Positions 25,530 through 38,567 of a DNA stretch of 64,000 nt are shown here, piece after piece (within the stretch, counting starts at the first letter, position 1; the number at the start of each line of letters is the position of its first letter). Under the pieces are notes generated by a model. That model saw only the letters and a list, made by a program, of their open reading frames with translations, had not been told where the DNA came from and searched no databases. Source of the DNA: Pomphorhynchus laevis (Eukaryota > Acanthocephala > Palaeacanthocephala > Echinorhynchida > Pomphorhynchidae). The translations under genes and the position numbers were made by a program. The stretch is from positions 1-64,000 of the forward strand of contig WNNJ02000035.1 in NCBI GenBank assembly GCA_012934845.2. The letters are read 5' to 3'.

Positions 25530-26880
25530 GAGACCCCTAACGCAAAATAATAACTGTTTAATTTTTTCAATATTTTAACCCATGTTTATGCAGAGACTAT
25601 TTGTAGCTCATGTAATTGAGAGGTACAATGTATGTAACTACCTCTGCTTTACAAAAATCTATGAACACATGAGAATCTGTGATTCTTATGTAATCTGTAA
25701 GATTCTCTGTTTCTGTGTTTTATTTTATTCATAAGAATAAAATAAACGTCTGATAAAAAATTTAATAAATTAAAGGTTAAAACGATTACTTACGACGATA
25801 AAATGATCATTCTTTTTTAATGAATGGGTGTAGTTTAATGCTAAATATCTAAGACGATAACTAAACATTAGACTATACATATGCATTAGCAAATACCCAA
25901 GCATTAAATTATTGTTAAGTATTTAAGTTGATGAAATTTGAAGAGTTTAAAGCGCGAATTGAGAACATTTCTCTTTGTTATTGGTATTTATCAATGTTAA
26001 TTTCTCTCGAATCATATATTCAGCAGACATTTGAGTTTGTTTCCATGCTTTATGAGAACATGTTTGATAATGTTTTATTTGTATTCATTCAACTATAACA
26101 ACAAAACGAAACCTTATTTCTAACGCATTATACATCATTTTTTTAATCACTAGGAAATATACACACTCCCTTCCCACCAGAAAAAGACATTTGCCAACCG
26201 GCATTGTCTTTATTTCCCGGCGCTTTAGCCCATTGCGATCCATTAGTCCTTGCAAGTTTCTTTAGAGCTAAAGGTGGTCTTACAGCAGTCGTCTTTTGGA
26301 GCCCTGTGGCCTCCTGGCATTAAAGAAAACTAGTCATTGTTTAATCACTTTTAAGTTAAGAGGAAATATGCCCAGTGCAAAGTATTACATCCAGTGCAAG
26401 TTATCGACACAATACAGTGTTAAATTAAAGTGTTTCTACATTCGTTTTTTATTCTTCTAATGCAAAACCCCTCCCCTTGTGCGATTTCTCTGCAAAACTA
26501 AACCTGTAGTAAAGTGAAGACTGTTTTTAGATTATGCAATAGGAAGAGGTGAAATTTTTGTAACGTAAATTTTTGTAACGTATTTTGCTTCACAATATTT
26601 TATTTCTACCTGAGTCAAAGCCCTTAAAAGTGGTCTTAATTAGAGAGCATACATTCACATACAGTGTCAAGTTCGTTTTTCTTTATGCGCTTGAAGTCTT
26701 CTAACGCAAAACCCTCTATAATTGCAATTCTTTGCAATATTAAACCTGTGGTAAAGTACAGACTGTTTGCAGCTTATGCAATAATGTGCGGTACAATATT
26801 TATAACTTACTCCGCTTTACAAAATTCTATTTTCACATGAGTCAGAGGCCCTGATTTGTACTTCTATATATAAACTATAC
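25530..26880 (+). repeat. Three diverged tandem units upstream of the central gene
   Basis: Units beginning near 25537, 26455 and 26698 share the order CTAACGCAAAA, CCTGT.GTAAAGT..AGACTGTTT, TTATGCAATA, GCTTTACAAAAT, CACATGAGTC. Between the first and second lies a 165-bp LINE ORF1-related fragment (26160-26325). Present also at 59905-61265. No gene here apart from the small ORF listed; possibly promoter-side sequence. Confidence 0.55.
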
Positions 26881-27555
26881 ACTCGTATGATATTTTAATT
26901 ACAAACAGTGAACCGTCTACAGATTTAACTCGTAAGAACATTTTAATATAATATCTTGCACTTTTGTAACGAGAAAACATTTCACATTGTGTCTGCTTCG
27001 TTATTCTACTTCACAGTTATTCTACTTTAGCTTTTGAAGTAAATATCAAATTTTTATACTAATATTAAATTTATGATATTTTAATTTTTTTTATTTTAAT
27101 TTTGTTAAATATAATTTTTTTATATTTTTTAAAAACCACATTTTATTCTTATGTAAAAAACTGTAATTTTTTAAATTTATTACATATTCAAAGACTAGTA
27201 GCATTTAAATAACTTGAAACTGCAGTACCAAGAGACAATTTGATCAACCTGGGTTTTGAAACACACTGTTTGTTGAATCGTTCGGTTTCAGCCTCTACGT
27301 TTTATATTCTTATCTGTGTTTTCCTGTAGTTAAAATACTATTTCAATGAACGAATAATCTTTACCGTACTCGTATCCATTAATATGATTTCATTAATCTA
27401 ATTTAAATAAATTAATCTAATTTGAATTGCTTGTAATTTATAATTTAAATTTTTATATCGTTCATACTAAGAAAAGTGAACATGGTATCATAAGATTTTA
27501 TTATTCCATCTATTAATAGGATCACATAAACTTTACTTCCTGTGGTTTAGAAATC

Positions 27556-30500
27556 ATGATGTTCCTTTTGACTCTACTTTTAATAATTCCGAATTTGACA
27601 ATTTTTCTCATTAATTTAAACAACGGTATTGATTCAGTAAAAAATAGCCGTAATATCATCACAAACGAAAGCGAAATTCAAACAATGTAAGTACTTTGCT
27701 TGGTAGATATGCATAACTTTACAATTTATTATGAATTTAAAGCATAGTTGTATACTGATTTACAGGTATTATTTAATATTTAAAAAAATTTTATATTTTA
27801 AGTTTATTGATTTACTTAATATTACATTAAATTTTATAGTTTATTTGTTAGAAATTTTTTGAATTTGTATAATTATTCAAATTTGTAGATTGTTTCAAAA
27901 TGTTAATTTACTATTCTTTAAAGTCTCTACAATTATTAATGATTAGATTAATTCAAAATTTAAGTAATAATAGACTTCACACATTGATGAAGAATAAATA
28001 AATTCTAAACCATTTTTTATAATAACGAAAATAATTTTTAATTATTTATAAATATTATTGGGTAATGTAAATAGTTTACATGTTACATAATGCATTTTTC
28101 TCTATACATTATACATTTTACTGAACAAGAAATGTATTTCAGAAAACATGAATGAACAAATGAATGGAAAGTCAACATGTTTGTTTTTAAGAAATGACAA
28201 TAAAAATTGTATAAATAAATTTTTAAAAACTTTAAGAAAACTAAATTTCTTCACATGTTTTAATTAAATGTATTTGTTATAATTTGTAAAAAGTGATTTG
28301 AGTAAAAGTTATGCTAGCTTTCCTAACGCAATAATTTGTTTAAAGACTTTAACGCTTGCTCATAAGATGTATTCTGTTTACGTTTAATATATATGTTTTT
28401 GCAAGAAATTCATTATATGTGAAAAATTTATAGACTGTGCGCATATTTTATATATTTCCTTTAATTACTTTCCAAAAAGTTTCCCCTTTTGATCTAATCC
28501 GTAACTACTGATTATTTTATTCGTATTACTTTCAAAAATTTATATTTTGCTTACTCGGTAAATTGGACTTTTTTTATTTTTTATTCATGCGGTTTGATGC
28601 ATCAGTTCATCATTCATTTGTAAACAGCTTGTTTTGTACAACATTTCTCTTTTACCCTAAGTTTTTTTTAAATTCGCTACTGAATTCATCTTTAATTTAA
28701 TCTAATTAGAATTTCTGATTAGTGATAAAGTTAAGAACCTAACAACTTCTACGGAAGAAAATGATGAACTTACAGCTGCTGAAACAGAGATCATTCTGAA
28801 CGCTAATCTACAACTGAACAGATCAGGTTATCCATTTGAACCACCTTTAGTGTAGGTTACTCTTTTATATACATTTTACTCTTTATTTTTTAGTGTAAAA
28901 GATACAATTCATATACCAGAGGTACATTTTCTTTATCGAAAATGGTTAGTTATTATATTTAATTATGTGCCATATAATTAAAAGATTATTTTAAGGATAT
29001 TTGATGTTTTAGTTAGCTTTGTTGCAAATCGTGTTCTTGCATATATAGTATATGCGTATATGTACTGAATTTATATGTTTATATACATAAATATTTGTTT
29101 AATTATTGTAAGATTACTAGTTTATCTTAATGTTCGAATTTTGATTGTACACATTTTTTATGTGGCTACATAAAAAATAAAATCGACAATGTTTAAATAT
29201 GCCCGATATATTTTTTCTTATTTATTTTTTCTCTTTTTATATTGAATTAAAATCACATCAAAATTGTATCTATTAGCGTTTACCGTAATTATTTGTTATA
29301 TCGGGATAATTAATATTTGTTGACATTTTTTGTATAAAAAGTTGTTTTATAGTATTTAATGTTCAATTATAGTATTTAATTGACTGATATTTGATTATAA
29401 ATATTAACCATTACATTAATAATTAGATTAATTATTATATTTATTAAATTGATTATTCAAATCGCAAGAAATGTGCTTTTTGGAGATGCTTGGGCATGCA
29501 TTTGTCGTGCATGTATCTGTGCAAATTGAATTTCAGTTTTAATCTACAAACGATGTCGTACATCCTTCAATTTATTAAAGAATGTACTGTTAACAATCTC
29601 GAAGTATGCACCTGCTTTATCAATTGATAATAAATTGCATTATATTTATATTATTATAAACATTATTTACATTATTATTTAAATTTAAAATATCCTACAT
29701 CGAAACTTCAACAAAAAAACTGTTCTTTTATATTTACAAAAATAGTCAATTATGAATTTCACACACTGCTTATGAGTTAAAAATTAGAAAATAATAAATA
29801 ATTTTTATTTAAAATTAAATATTAAATAATAATTGTTTAAATTTTTTTTCTATTGATATAATAGTAGTTTATATTTATTGTGTACTTAATTATTGTAAAT
29901 TTAATATATTTTGTCTACTTTTGAAAATCGCAGTAAATAATCATTGAAATGTCAGAAATACATATCTTAAAAATACAATTCATTTGATCATATATTTTCC
30001 ATAATTTTAACTTTAGTAACAATTCTATTTGTGAAACATTAATTAAATGCATATATCAACCAATTTTTAAATTTTATCAGCAAACAATTTTTAGATTTTA
30101 TTTGTAAAATTGAAAATATTTACAAATATTTTTATATATTAATGAAAGTTTCTTATTAAAATGTTAAAGATGGGAACAATGAATTAATTATATTCAAAAA
30201 TTGAACTATACTTTTATTATAATTATAATTCATTTTTAATAGACATCAAATTATCTGAATTAATATGCATTAAATTGGAATCATGTTTTGTTTTATAATA
30301 TATTTCCTAATTTTAACAAAACAGATAATTTATCAAAATCAAAATTGATCAATGCGTAAAAAACCAAAACAACGCATTTACAATTTTAAAAGTGTAGTAT
30401 TTTATATCGTGTTTAGTTATAATAAGTGTTAGTTATAACAATTTTATCAGGCCAAACATTGCGGTTAAAAAAACTTGTTACACATTTAAAAATTAAACAT

Positions 30501-32866
30501 CACATCATTTTTGAAATAGGATAATTTCATAACTTCTTTAATATTTGAATATAATTATTTCTGCGATAATTTTTATAATTGACTTTTAATTGTATTTATT
30601 TGAGTAAAAAGGAAATATATAATTAACTGCGTTACTGACAAGCGTTTATTTCGTCACACATACATTTGAGCGTCCAAAGATATAGTTTGGACGAAATAAC
30701 CGTCATGTATTTTTATATTTTATTAAAGTATCTCTCGATTTAATGTCTTACTATTGTTTCTAAAAATATATGCAATTTATTGCACAACATCTCAAAAATT
30801 AAAATCCAATTTTCAATATTTATTTGATTATTCGCAATCTTTAGCGATATTACCACAATACATTCTAGAATTCAATTAAAAATATAAACTCACATTGAAT
30901 ATTTGAAATATTTATAAATTCATTTACTATATAGCTTAATTTACTAATTTTATATCCAAAATAATCAATAATAAATTCTAAAAAAATATTGAAAACTATT
31001 TTTTAATTTTAGTAGTTACAGTGATAGAGTATTCTCTTATGCTATGAATATATTATTCCTAAGTTCTGACGAGAAACACGCAAGTTTGTAAGTGATTGTT
31101 AAATTATGTCTTAATATTTCTTATTGATATTAAATCGTATTGTAGTTATTTATTAAATTTTAAATGCAATGCTTGTTTATTATTATTTTCACGGTTTACA
31201 ATCCGTTTGTTTTAATATCAAATAAAAAAGAAACACCAAATGTGATTTTAAGTAAAAAAACTTTAAATTTTATCGTATCCGTCACATGTTGTAAATAAAA
31301 ATATCATAGCAAATTGTTTTAACTTTCGAGTTCGATTAGTTATAATAACTTTGTATTCTTTTATTTTAAAATATTTGCTTAAATCTTATATTAATATTTT
31401 AAGGAATTTTTTATTCATTAATAAATTTTAGTATTTCGTAGAAATTTTAGTTTTACCGAGTAGGGAATGCAAACCAAATGCAATCGGCATTTTAAGAATA
31501 TTATCGAAAATGTCAAAATATGCCCAATTAAAAACTATTTATGTGTCCAACACTGTCGAAAGATATCTTCGTCAAGCAAAATAATATTAAATAAAGTAAA
31601 ATGATAGTTTACTTGAATTAATCTGAGAAATATTTTGTAAATAGAACCATAATTTAAAAGTAGTTTCTAATTTTTTCTGTTCCAGGCTATTTATTCCAGG
31701 CTATTTTTAACTCTAGAATATATTTTAATATCAATTAAAACAATTGCATTAAGCATTGATGAATTTTTATTTGATTCAAATAAATATGAATCAAATTCTT
31801 TGAACAATTATAAAATGGTGAGAGTTTACAATGCCTAGTTTCAAGTGTAATTATGATTTAATTGTGTTTGTAAAGTCTTTTATTTGTTTCTCAGATACAA
31901 ACTTATACATTTTTGATGATGACCAATATTGATAAACGAAATATCCAATTCTCAAGACGTTTTTACGTTAAACAGTAAAAATCAGATTTTTATGTTCAAA
32001 CAACCTTCTTAGAATCTTAAGATACAAAAATCAAAGCTGATACAGTTTTTTAATATTGTTTCAAGAGTGTTTTTCAAATCTGATATTGCATTTGCTATTA
32101 TCATTTTATATTTTGCTATAATCATTCAACAATTAATTTTAGATTAGCTTTCTAAATAGAATTTTTATCATCTAAATGCTACTTTCCTCCTAGATGTTAG
32201 GCTGAGTTACCAGAGTACCTCAATCCCACATCTAGGAGGAACTCTAGCATTTAGATTATACAAATTTCATTTAAAAGGCTAATCTAAAAGTAATTGTATA
32301 ATAAAAATGTTGAATTTCTCATTGTTTACGATACATATTCTTATTTTTTACATGTCATATTTCTAATTATAATATTTATTCTATAATTTTAATTATTAGC
32401 ATTTCATTATTACAATTTATTACAATGCTATGCCGCGTTAATATTTAATAAAATGTTAATATTATTAATGTTAAATACTATTTAGAGTATCAAATAGTAA
32501 TAAGTTTGAATCGAGTGCTGTGTTTACTGTAAATGTATCAAGAGATTATACGTAAGTAATTAATCGTAATGATGACGTTCACTAAATATTTGTTTTATGC
32601 ATAAAATCAATGTTTTAAATGTTTACTATAAAATCAAAGTTAGATTTAAATTGCTTCATACGTAAAACTAATATTATAAAAGTAAACATTACAAACTAAG
32701 TTAGATTTAAATTAATTGATTAATTATTATTTTTTTATTAAGTAAGACTGTTCTAAATAAATCATTTTTCAAACATTATAGTACACGCAAAGAGCTTGTT
32801 CCTAATGAAAAATATTTGTGTTTTTCTATTCTTATTCGTAATTTTTTATTCTTCTTTATTTTTTAA
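27556..32866 (+). CDS. Central copy: signal-peptide microexon gene, putative secreted effector (short model, 178 codons)
   Basis: Exons 27556-27686, 28723-28851, 28894-28944, 31013-31087, 32486-32551 and terminal 32782-32866 (TAA). Exon 1 starts ATG ATG and encodes MMFLLTLLLIIPNLTIFLI, a clear signal-peptide hydrophobic core. All five splice junctions are phase 2 and the exons (129, 51, 75, 66 bp) are multiples of three with GT-AG borders. The mature protein is polar: a Glu/Thr/Asn-rich exon 2, exon 3 with IPEVHFLYRK, exon 4 starting CSYSDRVFSYA, exon 5 VSNSNKFESSAVFTVNV, and a tail with EKYLCFSILIRN. Exons 1-3 recur open at 62124-63014 with many replacements. Exon 5 resembles downstream exons 34145-34213 and 35044-35109, so the transcript may skip 32782-32866 and continue to 38567. 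An in-frame alternative acceptor at 32794 would open a Lys-rich tail ending at 32990. Secretion is inferred; function is unknown. Confidence 0.65.
29537..29627 (+). CDS. Possible alternative terminal exon inside intron 3 of the central gene
   Basis: After AATTTCAG a phase-2 frame of 29 codons runs to TGA, compatible with the donor at 28944 (the junction codon becomes TGT). It contains IKECTVNNLEVCTCFIN. The corresponding part of intron 3 is deleted in the right copy, so there is no conservation test. It may be chance. Confidence 0.15.
32129..32297. repeat. Inverted repeat with 70-base arms and a 30-base loop in the 31088-32485 intron
   Basis: Arms 32129-32197 and 32228-32297 pair almost throughout (ACATCTAGGAGGA against TCCTCCTAGATGT; AGATTAGC against GCTAATCT). 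Size and shape fit either a small non-autonomous DNA element or a long pre-miRNA-like hairpin. Confidence 0.7.
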
Positions 32867-34144
32867 ACTGTGCCACCTGTGTAGTAGCAAAGCAAAAAAA
32901 TCAAAAACGCTACAATCAAACGCACAGAAAAATATCAAAATAAAATTATACATTTATGTATTTCGCGTGCATAGGAAAAAAAGGAATTAAAACAAACAAA
33001 ATAATATCTTTTGATTTTTTAATTAAAAAGTTTTTTAAACAAATATTAATGAAGCAGAAAAAGCCAATTAAATGTAAAGAACTAAAATTCTACGGTAATT
33101 AAAGCTTGAAATGCATTACGGTTTATTTATTTTTCGAATTATTGTAATTATGTTTTATTCTTTATTCTGTATGATTTAATTTTAAATTGTAATAAATTAT
33201 ATCCTCAAGGCACATTTTTATATAACAGACAACATCAATTAATTAAAAGTAGCGAAAGAAAAATTCCATCACTCATAATTTTAACAAAACCAAGGAATAA
33301 AATGTAATAGAATATAATTTTTATAATTTTGTATTTCCCCTTTTTACTTAGATTTCAAACAGCATAACAAAAACAGTTTTTGATTTTGCAAACACGGTAC
33401 TTTCTTGACATATATAGAATGAAGTGCGTTCTGAATATGCATATGCAATTGTTCTTTAAAATTTAATAATAAAATACAATTTATTCATTTGATTCATGCA
33501 GTTTTTGTTTATATATAATTTATCATTTAAATTACACGATATAACATTGTTACTTTGTTTACGAACTTTAACATTTCCATGAATCAGTCATTTTGCGTCT
33601 GTTCTTTTTTAACGAACATGTTAGATATGTAAAAAATGTTGTATTTCGAAATTTTGAGATGCTCAAATACTTATAATAATACTCTAGTTTGCTACTTTTG
33701 CTTATTAAATATCTTTGAATTTTATTTATAGACCTTCGTTTCTGCATTTTATATTATATTCGTTATTTTCATTTTAAGAAAATAACCATCTGTGAGATTT
33801 TAAGTGTGAAGACCATTCTACGGCGACAATGTCTTACTTGAGAAACGGCTAATCATATAAAATAAAGAGCACGAAAGGAAAAATCAGAATAAAATGATAT
33901 TAATTTTATTTAATTGTTGATATTATTTAATTATCGTTTTAACCTTCTCTTGATCGGGTTTCAAATTGGATACTTAGCAATAATAAATTTAATGACATGT
34001 GGATTCAACAGTATTTTTCAAAACGATAATATTCTAAATTATTTTGTTGTATAAAATCTAATGGCTTTTGAATTAAATAACACTTTATTCAATTAATTAA
34101 AATAATTTAATTTATTAGTAAATTGATAATTTTTAACATTTTAG
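32867..34144. other. A+T-rich spacer or intron, no supported gene
   Basis: No phase-2 exon with proper splice sites found. An AG at 33354 is followed by an open ISNSITKTVFDFANT segment that fits only phase 0, so it was not used. It is an intron if the gene runs to 38567, and an intergenic spacer otherwise. Confidence 0.5.
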
Positions 34145-37100
34145 ACTGTACTGCAGAATGAATTTGTTTAAATCAAATGCTACGCTAATTGTAAATGCAC
34201 AGAATACCTTTTTGTAAGTAAATATTGTCAATATTTTTTATTAAAAATTAAACTTACTTATGAAAATCAACATTATGGAATTAAATCAATACTAATTAAT
34301 ATTTGACATAAATTAATCTTATTAAAAATATATTAATCCTTTTTTAAATTAATAAATTAACTTAATTTTTATCAATAATGGATTATTGTTAACTATTTCA
34401 CAAATAATAATATTAACTTTTATTTTTCCTATATATGATTTCAATTATATACTTTAAACAAACGTGTATTCAAACGATAAAATTAAATCCTTTGATTTTA
34501 TAGAACCTATATAATGCCAATAATACATGCCAGCGTGGTCTATAAAACCTCATTAATGTTCAAATTGTACTTATTGACACGATAACACTAAGATGATCTA
34601 CTTTAAACATAATTTAATTTAAAAGATTAATGATTTTTTTAAATTCTTTAGAAATATCAAAATGAATATAATAATGGATTATTATAATATAGTTTTTAAC
34701 CTAGTTTTTAACATTCAATATGTTTTTCCAATATATCGCGATCCACGTGTACATTGTATTAGATATATTACATATATATGTAATATATATGATACATTGT
34801 ATTAGATATATATGTAATATATATAATACATTGTATTAGATATATATTCAAACGATAAAATTAAATCCTTTGATTTTATAAAACCTATATAATGTAAATT
34901 ATATAGGTTAAGTTGGTTTATAAAACCTAGTTAATGGTCAAATTGTACCTGTGTACATCATCTAAGTGTTGTGATAACACTTAGATGATATACTTTAAGA
35001 AATAATTTAATTTATAAGATTAATGATTTTTTTGATTGTTTAGAGAAATTTCAAATAGTGTGTTCAAATCATATACCATGTTGATTGTAAATGCAAAGAC
35101 ATCCACTATGTAAGTAAATACTGATAGTTTTTTTTACAAAAATTAAACCTTGCGTATGAAAATCTAAATTTTGGAATTAAACAATTCGATACTAATTACA
35201 ATTTGATTATCATTTATCTAAATTTAAATTACATTGTGTCGACTAGCAGTAAAAATGTTTATTAGTAATCACTAAACACATCATTAACATTTTGTACTAA
35301 ATTGTTAACTACATTTAATATTATACAGCAGATGTTAGCAGAATATGTATTGAATATTTCAAAAAAACACGATTCTTTTAAAATTTATGCGTGCATAAAC
35401 TTCTTTATGGAAAACATCATTTTATCAAAATGTTGTATGTATTTGAATATTTTCACATAATTTGTTAAATAAACTTAGTTTAAGATGTTTAATTCTAAAA
35501 ATCAAAGGTTGAAAACAATATTAAAATTATTGATTTAAACGATGATTTTTTATTATAGTAAAATAGTCAATAAATAAATGAAGCATATTTCTTAAGTTTC
35601 GATGCTAGGACTTCTTCATAATATCATTTGCATTGTTGGTATCGAAGATACCACCTGACGTTTGTCTATTTCTTATATATTAATGGAAGAATATATATGT
35701 ATATACTACATGAGATTTATGTCCATTTCTTATATATAATAATAAGTACAAGATCGAATCCTTCAATAGAATACCGTATATGTATTATTTTTTTTATATA
35801 TGTAAAAATATATATATTATAATATATATACTATAATTATATATATTTCTTCACTGCTCGTTTTTTGAAGAACATAATATATATGAATATATATAGTTTA
35901 CTATATTCTGGATTTTCAATCATTAGATTACATCTATATTTCTATAAAACAGTTGTTAATTAAATTTTTCAAAAACAATTATTCTTTAAGTTATATCTAT
36001 AAATCGAGCTTTCATTCCGATGTTAATATTGTCGGCAATATTTCAGAGCTGTAAGTATTCATCTAATTTAATTTTATTTATTATTTTATTCTTTACTTGT
36101 AAATACAACATCCATTTTGAGTTTTGTATTTATGATATATAAGATTCATATTAGCATGATAATATATTTAGAATTTTCATTTTATATTCGTTTTACGAAG
36201 TACCAATATTGATTTTAATAATCACAAACTGATTAAACACAAACTTGTTGAATTTAATAGCATTTCTGTGAATCAAAATCTCGTAATTTCTGATGATAAT
36301 CTTTTTTGTCAAGTTGTTATTTTTTTGATAATACAGTATTAAGCGTTGACTTAATTGATTTGCTTGTTATCGAAGGCGACCTTTCACATCTGTAAGTATT
36401 TATCTTATTTTATTTATCATTGATTTTTTATACATCTGGTTATAAATAGCAGCTAAATTTATAATTTTATAATGTTACGGTTTATGTTATAGTAATATTT
36501 TATTTAAAGTATTAAATGTTGAATTAAGTGGTTTCCTTACCTTTTTATTATTTAGTGTCTTAAGTTACTGTTATTTTGCTAATAATTCAAAGTTGACGAT
36601 ATCGAATCCTATGGTTTCATTGTAAGTTTCCATTATTTTAATGTATGTTATCAAATGTGGGCTTCGTCGCTTGATGGAATGTTTTTAATTGAATTTTCAA
36701 ATTGAATTAATTCTCAATTTTAATTATCAATCAATGAAACCTAGTTGACAACTTTTTAATTTGATCGATATCTATTTTTTTAAAAGCGTATATTTCATTA
36801 CGATTTGTGCAATACCTTCTTCCTTACATATTTTTCACTTGATTGATTACCATAAAGAAATGTTTTTGTCTTCTTGTGATGTTTAAAAGGCTAGCAATGA
36901 AGAAGTTGTTGAAAGGCTAAACAGAGAAGACGAAAGTATCGTTTATTATTTAACTTACACTACAATAATGATTGCATATAACATTACATTAGGAAACAAT
37001 CAACAATTGTACAATTAAATAAGTCTGCATGCAAATAAAAAACAATAAAAAAACAAATAATAACATAAAAATGGAAATTTCTAACGGATCTTTTAGAATA

Positions 37101-38567
37101 TTCGACGGTTTATTTTAGATAAAAAATATTAGATAAATATAAAAATATTTGTATTATAATTAATAAATATATGTAATATAAAGTATGAGATAAATATTCG
37201 ACATTTTAGTTTAGATAAAACTGTGTAGTTTAGTAAAATGCATTCACACTTTAATGTTGTTCTTCATTAAAATATCTATATGCCAATGTTTTGTGCCACT
37301 GGTCAGATTTCAAAAATATGATATATACAAAATCATTAAAACGGAAGGTGCTCGGTGTCAATGTTAAATTTTCATAATTGAAATGACAAGACGACCCGCA
37401 TGAGATAGAAAATTTATTGAATTTTGATTCCAGTTTGGAATCATCATCAGAAATTACAAGTAGTTAACTAAGTAGCCAAGAAAGTTCAAACTTTCTTAAC
37501 TACTAAATATTTGAACAGTTTGACCTTCTTGACTACTTAATTTTTAAACAGTTTGAACTTTCTTGACTACTAAATTAACTCCTTACAATTTCTGATGATG
37601 ATTCCAAACATGAATCGAAAATTCAAAAAATTTTCTACCTCATGCGGCGCGTTTTGCCATTTCAATTTTGATAAAATGTTTTGTGCATAATTAATAATGA
37701 TATTATAAATATCATTAATTATTAATTGATTGATAAATTATTCAAATTCGTGTTCTTTAATACTTCTGAGGTCCTGTAGGATACGAGCAGTTCTCTTCGT
37801 CGTGCTTTGTGAATCATTTAATTATATTGTATATATGAATTATAAATTATATTATATTTATTAATTTCATTATATTAATTATTAATTACATTAATAATAA
37901 CTATATAAATTCTACACTAAGAGAAATTATTTTGTATATTTATCAACCAATTTGGCTTATTGTATATAAAATAGTAAGCACTTTCGCATTGTACTATCAA
38001 ATATTGATGTATTTCATCGATTTATATTTAATGTCAAATAAATATAAATATTAGACTTTAATTATAGACATATGCGCATGTGTCTATAACAATTGCGGCC
38101 TGCCTTTCTTAATCGATTGACCCAAAATAATCTTTCCTAGTTTAAATTGTAATTGTGTAAGCTTTAATTGTGTCAGTAAAATATTGAATTTGCGAATTTA
38201 GGGGTTTCAAACATATGAAGGTGATGCCAATGCATAATATTAAAATGCCTCTTTTGGAATTGTAAGTATCTGCTTTTATCTTCTTTTTTCAATACCTACG
38301 TTTTTAAAATAATCTATATAAATGCAAAACGTTTAAATTATTAGTAGTACTCAGTAATTGCAGACATTATATATGATTTCTAGATTATTAGGATTTGTTC
38401 TTAATTACCAACAATTGTATGTATTTCCATTTATGATTTTCAAGAAAGTGCAGAATGCGTGTGAAATTTTATACAAAATTGTTATTATTCGATTATCGAT
38501 GCAATTTAAACAGCTCGTAGTGGAAGTTTTCATGATTTTAATTACTTTTATTTCGATTAATTACTGA
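34145..38567 (+). CDS. Central copy: 3' phase-2 exon series (continuation of the 27556 gene, or a second gene)
   Basis: Exons 34145-34213, 35044-35109, 36009-36050, 36344-36391, 36556-36621, 38202-38261 and terminal 38384-38567 (TGA), all open, internal ones phase 2 to phase 2, donors GTAAGT throughout. Joined to the 27556 gene by skipping its 32782-32866 exon, the product would be about 328 codons. No signal-peptide exon was found between 32866 and 34145, and the first two exons resemble exon 5 of the upstream gene, which favours one long gene. Against it, ATG at 36020 (exon 36020-36050, phase-1 donor, next exon from 36337) gives an independent 131-codon ORF with a hydrophobic start, MLILSAIFQS. 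Compared with the left copy I count about eight replacement and two silent changes; exons 36556-36621 and 38384-38567 are identical. Confidence 0.6.
37368..37672. repeat. Second copy of the intronic hairpin
   Basis: Same inverted repeat as 3490-3835, with one fewer internal direct repeat. Its presence at the same intron position in both copies shows it predates the duplication of block I. Confidence 0.7.

Larger units (their letters stand above)
18420..31012 (+). repeat. Duplicated block II, left copy
   Basis: Aligns in order to about 50240-64000. It includes LINE fragments, the Penelope-like region, the promoter-side repeats and the first exons of the microexon gene. About 1 kb present at 51190-52160 and about 1.4 kb at 52790-54190 are missing here. 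Identity is high from 19.8 to 26.9 kb and after 30.3 kb, and clearly lower between. Confidence 0.85.

Noticed and set aside
33355-33399. Exon-like stretch ISNSITKTVFDFANT after an AG
   Set aside because: Opens only in phase 0, against the phase-2 rule of the neighbours, and it has a stop in phase 2.
27556-38567. Schistosome-type micro-exon gene
   Set aside because: That family also has symmetric tiny exons, but the Jockey-type LINEs with knuckle ORF1 and the exon sizes here (42-129 bp) fit an arthropod better.
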